In this document: positions 1-7,583 of the stretch, piece after piece
Position numbering within the stretch: the first letter of the stretch is position 1
Layout of the letters: each line of letters starts with the position of its first letter
NCBI GenBank assembly: GCA_025449935.1
Contig: JANWIJ010000063.1
Location: forward strand, 1 to 42,412
Length of the DNA stretch: 42,412 nucleotides
Reading direction: 5' to 3'
From: Chitinophagaceae bacterium
GTDB taxonomy: Bacteria > Bacteroidota > Bacteroidia > Chitinophagales > Chitinophagaceae
The notes under the pieces: model-generated
Seen by the model: the letters and a program-made list of their open reading frames with translations, nothing else
The model's database searches: none
What the model was told of the DNA's origin: nothing
Translations under genes and position numbers: made by a program

Positions 1-959
1 ATGAAACCGGCCAGCCTCAATGGAACCAGTACGGCCTGTATTTTACTACGCCTGCAAATAATGCGAACATCGTTTTGCGAATTACCAACAATGCCCCGGG
101 GGGAATTGGCAATGACCTTGCTCTCGACGACATTACCTTTCGTCCATGCGGTCCGCAGATCGCCGTGTCTATACTGGGTAACCAGGATATTGTTGATCTT
201 TGTGAGGGGAATACGGATCCTTTCACGCTTGAGGCAACCATCTCACCGGGATACCAATTGCCCGTATTTTGGTGGCAGGTAAGTATTGATTCAGGCGCTA
301 ACTGGACAGATATCCCCGGCGAAACTGCTATTACATTCCAGCGACCGCCTACAGCGGCCGGCTCTTACTGGTACCGGATGACTGCAACAGAAGCAGCTTC
401 AGCCAGTTTAAAGGTCTGCCGCATAGCGTCCGGACATGTAGCGATAAATATTCACTCAAAACCGGTAGTGGATGCGGGTCCCAACCGGATTTTACTGACA
501 GGTGATACGCTTACACTCCGGGGCAATGTATATGGTGAGACACCTTCCTATTCATGGTCACCACCAGACAATTTATCAGACATAACCCTTTTACAACCTG
601 TTGCCTCACCCATCGCTGAAACGACCTATACGCTATCCGCCATATCCGCATATGGCTGCACCAACTTTGACCGGGCGACCATTAAGATTGTAGATGGTGT
701 TTTTGTTCCCACTGCCTTTACACCTAATAATGACGGTAGGAATGATACCTGGCGGATACCTTTTCTTGACCCGGAATGGGATGTATCGGTAACCGTGTAT
801 AACCGTTACGGGCAATTAATTTATTCAATGAAAGGAAATGGGGTAAGCTGGGATGGAACTTATAAGGGAGTGCTCCAGGCGACCGGCACCTATGTTTACC
901 TCGTCACCTGCAAAAACCCTGACCTGGTTTTGAAAGGAACGGTAACACTGATACGGTGA
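1..959 (+). CDS. T9SS-exported protein with gliding-motility-type (type B) C-terminal sorting domain, 5' partial
   Basis: The frame is open from base 3 to a TGA at 957-959, giving 318 visible codons, so the gene starts outside the window. The first visible residues (WNQYGLYFTTPANNANIVLR, then NDLALDDITF) look like the end of a MAM/lectin-like beta-sandwich. An Ig-like region and a second beta-rich region (DAGPNRILLTGDTLTLRG) follow. The last ~85 residues (FVPTAFTPNNDGRNDTWRIP, later VYNRYGQLIYS and GTYVYLV) are the typical CHU_C / gliding-motility-associated C-terminal domain, which serves as a type B signal for the type IX secretion system. The protein is therefore probably exported to the cell surface or medium. 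Its substrate or binding role cannot be told from this fragment. The sorting domain is secure; everything upstream is tentative. Confidence 0.85.
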   Translation, partial: ETGQPQWNQYGLYFTTPANNANIVLRITNNAPGGIGNDLALDDITFRPCGPQIAVSILGNQDIVDLCEGNTDPFTLEATISPGYQLPVFWWQVSIDSGANWTDIPGETAITFQRPPTAAGSYWYRMTATEAASASLKVCRIASGHVAINIHSKPVVDAGPNRILLTGDTLTLRGNVYGETPSYSWSPPDNLSDITLLQPVASPIAETTYTLSAISAYGCTNFDRATIKIVDGVFVPTAFTPNNDGRNDTWRIPFLDPEWDVSVTVYNRYGQLIYSMKGNGVSWDGTYKGVLQATGTYVYLVTCKNPDLVLKGTVTLIR

Positions 960-1236
960 TAGCGAATATACGGTCACCTGTCATCTGCCGTCGGCTGCGT
1001 CAACAAGTGTCATCTTAAATCCCCGTTGCTGGTACATGGTCTGAAAATCAAAATTATTCCAGGCTTCCATAATCTTCCTTTTTCTCTTTGTCCATAACGG
1101 TTCGGTTGACACCGGTCATTTTTTCCTGGCGTTAATGAAAATGATAAATCCCCGGCCTTAAATCCATGTTGTTGAGTTACCATGACGGGGAATCAGCGCT
1201 ACTTTCTTAACTTTGCACCTCCAATCTAAAAGCTAT
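960..1236. other. Intergenic region with possible decayed small ORFs on the minus strand
   Basis: These 277 bp separate the T9SS protein from the thiolase gene. The plus strand holds the thiolase promoter at 1208-1215. On the minus strand an ATG at 1070 opens a 29-codon frame ending at 981 (MEAWNNFDFQTMYQQ and so on). A 21-codon frame ending EKKEDYGSLE lies upstream in another register. They may be remnants of one frameshifted small gene, or chance. I do not recognise either. Confidence 0.3.
1208..1215 (+). promoter_or_regulatory. Bacteroidota -7 box for the thiolase gene
   Basis: TAACTTTG matches the TAnnTTTG consensus exactly and lies 21 nt before the chosen ATG at 1237. No clear -33 TTG is visible at the expected spacing. 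Confidence 0.5.
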
Positions 1237-2421
1237 ATGAAAGAAGTTTATATCATCTCCGCCGTCCGGACACCGATGGGAAGTTTTGGGGGCGCATTAA
1301 AAAATCTAACGGCCACGCAGCTCGGAGCAGCTGCTATTAAAGGAGCAGTTGCCAAAGCAGGTATCCAGCCCTCGCAGGTGCAGGATGTGCTGATGGGTTG
1401 TGTATTGCAGGCCAACCTGGGCCAGGCACCCGCCAGGCAGGCAGCGAAATTCGCCGGGCTGGCCAATGAAACAAATTGTACAACCGTTAATAAAGTTTGT
1501 GCCAGCGGCATGAAAGCGATTGCCCAGGCAGCGCAGAGTATTGCATTGGGCGATGCGGATATTGTTGTGGCCGGTGGTATGGAAAGCATGAGCAATGTTC
1601 CTTTTTACGCAGACAGTGTCCGGTGGGGAAATAAATATGGCAATACGTCGATGACCGACGGATTGGCGAGGGACGGGCTGACAGATGTATACGATGGCAA
1701 AGCGATGGGAAATGCTGCAGAATTATGCGCTGCCGAGTGCGGGATCAGCCGGGCCGACCAGGATGCTTTTGCCATTGAAAGTTATAAACGCAGCCAGGCC
1801 GCCTGGGAAAAAGGATTATTTGCCGATGAAGTAGTGCCGGTGGAAATACCACAACGCAAGGGTGACCCTGTCGTTGTTGCCAGGGATGAAGAACCTTTTA
1901 ATGTAAAATTTGATAAGATAGCTGGCCTGAACCCCGCTTTTGTAAAAGATGGAACGGTAACAGCTGCCAATGCTTCTACCATGAATGACGGGGCTGCAGC
2001 ACTGGTGTTGATGAGCAAAGAAAAAGCTACGGAACTGGGCCTGAAACCAATCGCGGTTATCAGGTCATATGCAGATGCTGAACAATCCCCGGAATGGTTT
2101 ACAACCACACCCAGCATTGCCGTGCCGAAAGCCGTCGCGAAAGCCGGTCTGAAAATGGAAGATGGTGCCTACTGGGAATTGAATGAAGCTTTTGCCGTGG
2201 TAGGCATTGAAAATACAAAGCGGATGAAACTAGATCCATCTAAAGTCAACGTACATGGCGGGGCAGTATCTTTAGGTCATCCCCTCGGATGCAGCGGTGC
2301 CAGGATCATTGTAACACTGATCAATGTATTGAAACAAAATAATGCAAAGTATGGCGCAGCGGGTATTTGTAATGGCGGAGGGGGCGCATCTGCCATGGTG
2401 ATAGAAAATATCCCTTCTTAA
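1237..2421 (+). CDS. Acetyl-CoA C-acetyltransferase (thiolase)
   Basis: A 394-residue thiolase, which condenses two acetyl-CoA to acetoacetyl-CoA or performs the reverse cleavage, in the cytoplasm. All catalytic positions are visible: Cys88 in NKVCASGMKA (acyl-enzyme), the NEAFA motif at 316-320, His348 in GHPLGCSGAR and Cys378 in CNGGGGAS. The numbering is almost the same as in biosynthetic thiolases of the PhaA/AtoB type. The ATG at 1237 is preferred because a TAnnTTTG box lies 21 nt upstream and the protein then begins MKEVYIISAVRTP, the usual family N-terminus; an in-frame TTG at 1213 lies inside that promoter. No beta-oxidation or ketone-body genes are adjacent, so the physiological direction is not shown. 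The next gene converges 15 bp downstream. Confidence 0.93.
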   Translation: MKEVYIISAVRTPMGSFGGALKNLTATQLGAAAIKGAVAKAGIQPSQVQDVLMGCVLQANLGQAPARQAAKFAGLANETNCTTVNKVCASGMKAIAQAAQSIALGDADIVVAGGMESMSNVPFYADSVRWGNKYGNTSMTDGLARDGLTDVYDGKAMGNAAELCAAECGISRADQDAFAIESYKRSQAAWEKGLFADEVVPVEIPQRKGDPVVVARDEEPFNVKFDKIAGLNPAFVKDGTVTAANASTMNDGAAALVLMSKEKATELGLKPIAVIRSYADAEQSPEWFTTTPSIAVPKAVAKAGLKMEDGAYWELNEAFAVVGIENTKRMKLDPSKVNVHGGAVSLGHPLGCSGARIIVTLINVLKQNNAKYGAAGICNGGGGASAMVIENIPS

Positions 2422-2436
2422 TACGCAGGCCATTTG

Positions 2437-3537
2437 CTAATAAATCAGTAATGATCCTGATCCTCTCAGCTGGTTTTTTTCATCCGTCACTTTAAAATAT
2501 ATCAGTCCCTTAATATCCGATAATACCGGCACGGGTACATCGTTGGTGGCGGTAACAGCTTTTCCAACAATCTTCCCATCTGCCTTATAAAACTGGATGA
2601 TTAGATGTTCTTTCGAGGGATTCTGAATAGTCAGGTCATTTCCTTTTGTCCAGGGCGATGGAGACAAGGTAATAATATTGTAAGTAGCGAAATGTACCGG
2701 GATAATCTTTGAGAATGTTTGACCACCAGTTTTATCCAGCATTTTCAGGCGGTAATAGGAAGTACCCGTTAACGGGCTCTTGTCTGTATGCAGATAATTT
2801 CCCTGTGACTGGTTGGACGCAGGAATACTGGCTATCGCGTAAAAACTTCTCCCATCTTCCGAACGTTCCGCGATGTACTGGTCCATATTACTTTCAGCAC
2901 TTGTGCTCCATGCCAGCGTTACGGTTTTGTCATTCTTGGCGGCGGTAAAGCTGGTCAATGAAAGTGGCAGGGTTGTAAAATTATAATACACGGTAATCCG
3001 GATATTATCAATTTGCCCGCCGGTAATACCTCCCAACGCATTTCGCTGTGCAGCTATAGCTATTCCAAAATCATTATTGCTGATATTTTTAAAACTCCAG
3101 CTTTCACCCCAGAGATCAGTAGAACTGCCATAAGTAATATACTGGTCGGTGGCAGGATAAGGTGTCCCGGTGGATTTATCCGTGGAGCCCAGCACCCCTT
3201 CGCGTATGATGCGAATGCTGTAGTCAGAGGTCCTGGCACCAGGATCGGAACGTTCAACTTCCACTGCAATACCTTCTATTACTGTGGCTGGGGGAATGTT
3301 GAATCCAAAATTGGTCACCAGTATATAATCACTGTAAGCTCCCACTGAATTTTGCAGGTCGCCAAAAACGGCATATGAATCATTACTGCTGCCTGCGTTG
3401 CCTGTGCTGGTCCAGGATTGGGAGAATCCTGCTATGGGTGAAGTGGAAAAAGTTAAGCCGCAATTCGGTCCGCTGACCTGGGCGGAAACCCCGGTAATGA
3501 CAAAAAAGCTGGCGCAAAGGGTAAAAATGGTTTTCAT
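2437..3537 (-). CDS. Secreted protein with beta-sandwich N-terminus, FN3-like region and T9SS type A-like tail
   Basis: 366 residues. The chosen start gives a clear signal peptide (MKTIFTLCASFFVITGVSAQ); a longer reading adds 29 residues that would bury it. Residues ~25-190 are rich in short beta strands and Gly/Ser/Thr, with a repeated RI.V-type strand pattern, and look like a single beta-sandwich. Residues ~195-280 (LSLTSFTAAKNDKTVTLAWS, later GTSYYRLKMLDKTGGQTFSK) are the FN3-like module that precedes type A sorting domains in many Bacteroidota exported proteins. The last ~75 residues resemble such a sorting domain but are divergent, ending GSGSLLIY. The protein is likely exported to the surface, function unknown. 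A -7 box lies 30 nt upstream. Confidence 0.75.
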   Translation of the reverse strand: MKTIFTLCASFFVITGVSAQVSGPNCGLTFSTSPIAGFSQSWTSTGNAGSSNDSYAVFGDLQNSVGAYSDYILVTNFGFNIPPATVIEGIAVEVERSDPGARTSDYSIRIIREGVLGSTDKSTGTPYPATDQYITYGSSTDLWGESWSFKNISNNDFGIAIAAQRNALGGITGGQIDNIRITVYYNFTTLPLSLTSFTAAKNDKTVTLAWSTSAESNMDQYIAERSEDGRSFYAIASIPASNQSQGNYLHTDKSPLTGTSYYRLKMLDKTGGQTFSKIIPVHFATYNIITLSPSPWTKGNDLTIQNPSKEHLIIQFYKADGKIVGKAVTATNDVPVPVLSDIKGLIYFKVTDEKNQLRGSGSLLIY

Positions 3538-3567
3538 AGTGGTTTTTCTATTAGGAGGTGATAACCA

Positions 3568-3575
3568 CAAAACTA
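3568..3575 (-). promoter_or_regulatory. -7 box for the secreted protein gene ending at 2437
   Basis: On the minus strand the sequence reads TAGTTTTG, an exact TAnnTTTG match 30 nt before the start codon at 3537. No good -33 TTG is seen. Confidence 0.45.
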
Positions 3576-3721
3576 GATAGGAATTCAGGCACAGATGGTA
3601 TACTATGTAAAAAAAATGAAGCACACCCGTAGTTTCCGGTCCGGGGTATAGTACTCTTACGAAGTGGGGGCCTGCATGATGAATTTAAACAGGTTTTGCG
3701 GGATATTTTTCATCATGCAAT

Positions 3722-3753
3722 AATCCCTTCCGGCGACATTGCCGGAAGGGATT
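3722..3753 (-). terminator. Strong hairpin downstream of the 3779-4498 gene
   Basis: A perfect 13-bp inverted repeat (AATCCCTTCCGGC and its complement) encloses a 6-nt loop, 25 bp after the stop codon of the minus-strand gene. The T tract is poor, as is common for terminators in this phylum. Confidence 0.7.
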
Positions 3754-3778
3754 GAATAAGGCCCAATCCTGACTTGTT

Positions 3779-4498
3779 TTACTTGCTACCCAGGTCTGCC
3801 CTTAAAAAAAGCATTTCGCTCCAGCGGCGTTCTACATTTTTGGCATAATCTGCCAGGTAGTAATCCCAGGCGCCTTCTCCGTGACTGGCATCATATCTTT
3901 CAGGAAGGGGCTTTCTGAATGATGGATCCAGTTCCTGCAATCCTGATTTCAGCCGGCTTACGGTGAGATACTGTGGTTCGCCTGAAGCCACTACAGAATA
4001 AACGGCAACCGTTTCATTCCCTGCTACCCAAACCTTTTTGAGCTTTTTAATCAGGTCAGTTGTACCATTGATCATACCGGGTTTTGGATACATGTGATTG
4101 ATAATAATTTTATCGGAATAATCTGTCATCTGTACGGTACTCAGGTCAGCATTGAATGTCGCGTAGCTTTGGGTACCCATCCCCGTGGTAAGCGGGGACA
4201 CATTCTTGTTCCAGTCAGCCATGTGTTCATTACCCAGGTCACCCCGGGTGTCAAACTCTCCCCAGCTAAGCGGGCCTTCCACTACATGAAATCCGCCGGC
4301 ATCGGGCCCGGTTTGAATTTCAAATACCCGCCATTTCCAGTTGCCGGTATGGTACTTCTGGGCATGGGCTGCAAAAGCTTTTTCAAACTCCGCCTGTTTA
4401 TCCGGCTTAGAAAAAATCCGGAATGAATTGACTACGTTTTTTGTCTGGCCTGCGCTGAAGAAGGGGATAAGCAGGCAAAGCATAAGAATCTTTCTCAT
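3779..4498 (-). CDS. Exported protein of unknown function
   Basis: 239 residues with a short signal peptide (MRKILMLCLLIPFFSAGQ). The mature part begins NVVNSFRIFSKPDKQAEFEKAFAAH. With its alternating helix and strand pattern and a second similar half (KIIINHMYPKPG onward, then a Lys-rich helix), this suggests two ferredoxin-like alpha/beta repeats of the dimeric alpha-beta-barrel type. That fold is my inference from pattern only; I recognise no catalytic motif. It stands alone on the minus strand, bounded by a strong hairpin downstream and a weak -7 box upstream. Confidence 0.75.
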   Translation of the reverse strand: MRKILMLCLLIPFFSAGQTKNVVNSFRIFSKPDKQAEFEKAFAAHAQKYHTGNWKWRVFEIQTGPDAGGFHVVEGPLSWGEFDTRGDLGNEHMADWNKNVSPLTTGMGTQSYATFNADLSTVQMTDYSDKIIINHMYPKPGMINGTTDLIKKLKKVWVAGNETVAVYSVVASGEPQYLTVSRLKSGLQELDPSFRKPLPERYDASHGEGAWDYYLADYAKNVERRWSEMLFLRADLGSK

Positions 4499-4560
4499 GT
4501 TTTGGTAATTTAGGTGGTTAAAAAAAGAGGGTAGAGTCGTGGATAGGGAGCGAAGAATCT

Positions 4561-4568
4561 AAAAGGTA
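4561..4568 (-). promoter_or_regulatory. Possible -7 box for the gene ending at 3779
   Basis: The minus strand reads TACCTTTT, one mismatch from TAnnTTTG, 62 nt before the start codon at 4498. Confidence 0.3.
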
Positions 4569-4612
4569 GGAATAAAAAAAGAATTAATGTTTTTTTTAAA
4601 CTGGTTAATTAT

Positions 4613-5134
4613 ATGACCGCTGTAACCATCCGGGGCGCCAGTAAAAACGACGCGGAACTTATTGCGGCTATCAGCCGGCAGACGTTTCATGAAACCTTTG
4701 CTGCATCCAACACGAAAGAAAACATGGAAAAATTTATGGAGGGAGCTTTTAACAGTGAAGCATTGATGAAAGAGGTAGGGGAGCCGGGAAATATATTTTT
4801 ACTGGCGTATATTGGTAACGATGCAGTGGGATATGCCCGGTTGAGGGAAAACAATAATCCGCCGGAGCTCCGGGATTTGAATACCCTTGAAATTGCCCGG
4901 CTGTATGCCATCAAAGGGGCAATTGGAAAAGGAGTTGGCCGGGCCCTGATGAAAAAATCAATTGAGATCGCTGAAGAGAAAAAAGTAACGCTCCTATGGC
5001 TGGGGGTATGGGAACATAATCAGCGGGCCATAGATTTTTATACAAAATGGGGTTTTGGAAAATTCAGCACCCATATTTTTATGCTGGGTAATGACCCGCA
5101 GACGGATTGGCTGATGAAAAAGGCGTTGCGTTGA
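4613..5134 (+). CDS. GNAT acetyltransferase, PaiA-like (polyamine N-acetyltransferase type)
   Basis: A 173-residue single-domain GNAT enzyme that would transfer the acetyl group of acetyl-CoA to an amine. The acetyl-CoA pyrophosphate loop is visible as GAIGKGVGRALMKK (about residues 102-115). The C-terminal half (LWLGVWEHNQRAIDFYTKWG, then LGNDPQTDWLMKKAL) follows the pattern of PaiA from Bacillus, which acetylates spermidine and spermine. The N-terminal half (TFHETFAASNTKENMEKFM) fits the same family. Substrate assignment rests on this family resemblance and could differ. It is first of a run of plus-strand genes but separated from the next by 43 bp. Confidence 0.85.
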   Translation: MTAVTIRGASKNDAELIAAISRQTFHETFAASNTKENMEKFMEGAFNSEALMKEVGEPGNIFLLAYIGNDAVGYARLRENNNPPELRDLNTLEIARLYAIKGAIGKGVGRALMKKSIEIAEEKKVTLLWLGVWEHNQRAIDFYTKWGFGKFSTHIFMLGNDPQTDWLMKKALR

Positions 5135-5177
5135 TTTTAGGGTATTTGGTATCAATGGTTTAATTTGCTGTATACTT

Positions 5178-5783
5178 ATGACAATACCAAAGATCATTAA
5201 GATTATCCTGTACTCATTACTGCTGCCCGTTTTGTCATATTCCCAAAAAAAACAGGTTACCATACGGATAGCCCAGGACGAGTCCGTGTTGCTGCATTCG
5301 TACGAAACAAACCTGGTGCTTAAAAAAAAATCATTTAAAATACAGGTGCTGCTTGGAAACACTTCCGGGTTGTATGTATTTGCGGCTTTTAGCGATTCAA
5401 TTTGTTGCCGCGTAACAGAACTCGATACTATCGCCGGTTTCGGGAGTTTACCGGACAGGGCGATGAAGGAAGCTCATTATAATAAGGAAAAAGAACTGCT
5501 GGTAAATGACGATAACAGCTGCTCGTACTGGTTTTATGATAACCAGGTCAATGACCACATGTTCAATAAAAAAATCATTTTTCTCGACAGTGGCCGGGTC
5601 GTTGGCACTAAGACAGTGAAGCAACTTTTGTACGTGCCTGCGCAACGGGAAATAAAATTAAAAGACGTAACTGTTCCCCTGTATCTTTTATTTGTTGCCG
5701 TCAGCGAATTTGACAGCGCCGGGAAACCCTTCAAAGAGCTGGTACGCCGGAAAGTAAAAATAGAATGGACAAATGACGACTGA
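5178..5783 (+). CDS. Exported protein of unknown function, translationally coupled to hutI
   Basis: 201 residues with an N-terminal signal peptide (MTIPKIIKIILYSLLLPVLSYS). The rest is a mix of beta strands and charged turns with no motif I recognise; a CC pair occurs in SDSICCRVTEL. Its stop codon overlaps the hutI start by 11 bp (ATG at 5773, TGA ending 5783), so the two are almost certainly co-transcribed and coupled. A periplasmic role linked to histidine metabolism is not shown by the sequence. Confidence 0.7.
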   Translation: MTIPKIIKIILYSLLLPVLSYSQKKQVTIRIAQDESVLLHSYETNLVLKKKSFKIQVLLGNTSGLYVFAAFSDSICCRVTELDTIAGFGSLPDRAMKEAHYNKEKELLVNDDNSCSYWFYDNQVNDHMFNKKIIFLDSGRVVGTKTVKQLLYVPAQREIKLKDVTVPLYLLFVAVSEFDSAGKPFKELVRRKVKIEWTNDD

Positions 5784-7014
5784 GATCACTAATATCCGGC
5801 TGCTGGTTAATACCCGCCAGCAAAATCAACTATTACGTGGAAAAGAACTGGCCAGCTTACCCTGCCTGCAAAATGCCTACCTCGTTATTGAAGATGGCAT
5901 CATAGCAGAATTCGGTGAAGTAAAGAACCGGCAATCAAAAGTGCCGGATGTTGTTGATGCATCGGGGCAGCTGGTGCTTCCTGCCTGGTGTGATTCACAT
6001 ACTCATTTAGTTTTTGCTGCCAGCCGCGAGGAGGAATTCGTGGACAAAATAAATGGGATCAGTTATGCTGAAATTGCTGCCCGCGGAGGTGGAATATTAA
6101 ACTCCGCTAAGAAAATTGCCGCCACGAGTGAACCTGAATTATTACGATCGGCACGGAGCCGGCTGCAGGAAGTGATCGCGTATGGCACCGGGGCCATTGA
6201 AATAAAAAGCGGGTATGGCCTCTCGGTGGAAGGAGAATTGAAGATGCTGAGGGTTATCAAGAGACTGAAAGAAACATCTGCAATCCCTGTTAAGACAACC
6301 TTCCTGGGAGCACATACCTATCCATTGGAGTATAAGGAAAATCACCAGGGCTATATTGATCTTATCATTCACGAAATGCTGCCTGTTATTGCCAGGGAAA
6401 AACTGGCCGATTATATTGATGTGTTTTGTGAAACAGGTTTCTTCTCACCCGGGGAAACGGAAACAATTTGCCGGGCAGGTATGCGCCATGGTTTGAAACC
6501 AAAAATACATGCCAACCAGCTGAATTTATCGGGTGGCACCCAAGTGGGAGTGAAGTTGGGGGCAATCAGTGTGGATCATTTAGAAACCATGGATGATGAT
6601 GCGATTCAGACATTGGCGGGGTCAACTACCATCGGCACCTTACTGCCAACAGCAGCATATTTCCTTCGCATGCCTTTCCAGCCAGCAAGAAAATTGATTG
6701 ACGCCGGTTGTGCTGTTGCACTCGCTTCTGATTTCAATCCCGGCTCCTCCCCGTCGGGGAACATGAATCTTGTCGTTTCGATGAGTTGTATTGCTATGAA
6801 AATGTTACCCGAAGAAGCGATTAACGCCGCTACCATCAACGGGGCATATGCTATGGAATTGCAAAATGAAACAGGCAGTATCATGGTGGGCAAAAAAGCC
6901 AACCTCATTTTCACCAAACCTGTTCCATCACTGGCTTATCTTCCTTATGCTTTTGGGAGCAACCATATTGATAAGGTGATGATAAATGGTGAATTTCAAA
7001 AATCCCGGATATGA
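5773..7014 (+). CDS. hutI: Imidazolonepropionase
   Basis: 413 residues, a metal-dependent amidohydrolase that opens 4-imidazolone-5-propanoate to N-formimino-L-glutamate, the third step of histidine degradation. The metal-binding HTH motif is at residues 76-78 (CDSHTHLVFAA). Later family motifs include GAIEIKSGYGLS, KIHANQLNLSGG, SVDHLETM and ASDFNPGSSPSGNM. Length is normal for HutI. It overlaps its upstream neighbour by 11 bp and its downstream neighbour by 4 bp (ATGA at 7011). The rest of the pathway in this window (formiminotransferase-cyclodeaminase and HutG-like) lies 2.8 kb downstream, after an antiporter gene. HutH and HutU must lie elsewhere. Confidence 0.95.
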   Translation: MTTEITNIRLLVNTRQQNQLLRGKELASLPCLQNAYLVIEDGIIAEFGEVKNRQSKVPDVVDASGQLVLPAWCDSHTHLVFAASREEEFVDKINGISYAEIAARGGGILNSAKKIAATSEPELLRSARSRLQEVIAYGTGAIEIKSGYGLSVEGELKMLRVIKRLKETSAIPVKTTFLGAHTYPLEYKENHQGYIDLIIHEMLPVIAREKLADYIDVFCETGFFSPGETETICRAGMRHGLKPKIHANQLNLSGGTQVGVKLGAISVDHLETMDDDAIQTLAGSTTIGTLLPTAAYFLRMPFQPARKLIDAGCAVALASDFNPGSSPSGNMNLVVSMSCIAMKMLPEEAINAATINGAYAMELQNETGSIMVGKKANLIFTKPVPSLAYLPYAFGSNHIDKVMINGEFQKSRI

Positions 7015-7403
7015 AATACTTCCTGCTGATAGTTATTGCTGCATGGCCTGCCGACTTTGTCTATTCCCAGGACAAACCTGCTGATTGCAGTCTCTTTAAA
7101 GCCGGCCACTTCGCCTACCGGGAATCTGCTTCGGGCCAGGTCTGGAAAATAAAAAGAACTAAACAGCACCAGACAGAAAAGAATGAACAAACCGGGGTGA
7201 TAATAAAAAACAGGATTGAGTGGATATCACCCTGTGAATACAAACTCACACAAACCTGGACCAATAAAAAGGAATGGCGGAACCGTAATGCCGGCTCCAG
7301 GATTTTCAGCATTTCCTCCGTCGACGGGAATACGTACCAGTATAGCTGTACCTGCAGGGATGGAACAGCCATAGGAGGAACCATTGTAAAAATGATTGAT
7401 TAA
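7011..7403 (+). CDS. Small exported protein of unknown function
   Basis: 130 residues with a signal peptide (MKYFLLIVIAAWPADFVYSQ). The mature protein has an FKAGHFAYRESASGQVWKIK segment and a later SPCEYKLTQTW segment, a pattern of four to six beta strands with cysteines at CSL, SPCEYK and YSCTCRDG, which suggests a small beta-rich exported protein. The start overlaps the hutI stop by 4 bp, so it is translationally coupled and belongs to the same operon. I do not recognise a function. Confidence 0.7.
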   Translation: MKYFLLIVIAAWPADFVYSQDKPADCSLFKAGHFAYRESASGQVWKIKRTKQHQTEKNEQTGVIIKNRIEWISPCEYKLTQTWTNKKEWRNRNAGSRIFSISSVDGNTYQYSCTCRDGTAIGGTIVKMID

Positions 7404-7525
7404 TCCCGGGTTCCTCTGCGGTATTAAATTAGCGGGATTTCCTGGTTTCCTGTTCCCGGTATGATGAATCTTTTCCCCGTACACAGCTAATGAAATTTTA
7501 ATGTTACCGGCAGTGCAAGTATCGT

Positions 7526-7533
7526 TAAATTTG
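7526..7533 (+). promoter_or_regulatory. -7 box for the CPA2 antiporter gene
   Basis: TAAATTTG is an exact TAnnTTTG match 50 nt upstream of the ATG at 7584. A TTA at 7504-7506 sits near the -33 position. It suggests the antiporter is transcribed separately from the hutI operon. Confidence 0.45.
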
Positions 7534-7583
7534 CGCTTACTGTTTAGCTGTTCCGGTATCTGTGAATCAACAAAAGTGAATGA

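Noticed and set aside
1213-1236. TTG start for the thiolase at 1213
   Set aside because: The TTG lies within the TAnnTTTG box; the ATG at 1237 gives the standard thiolase N-terminus.
3553-3562. AGGAGGTGAT on the plus strand, a perfect match to the complement of the 16S rRNA 3' end, upstream of a minus-strand gene
   Set aside because: It is on the strand opposite to the gene, so on the mRNA it reads as an anti-Shine-Dalgarno-like sequence. Bacteroidota rarely use Shine-Dalgarno pairing. Most likely chance.
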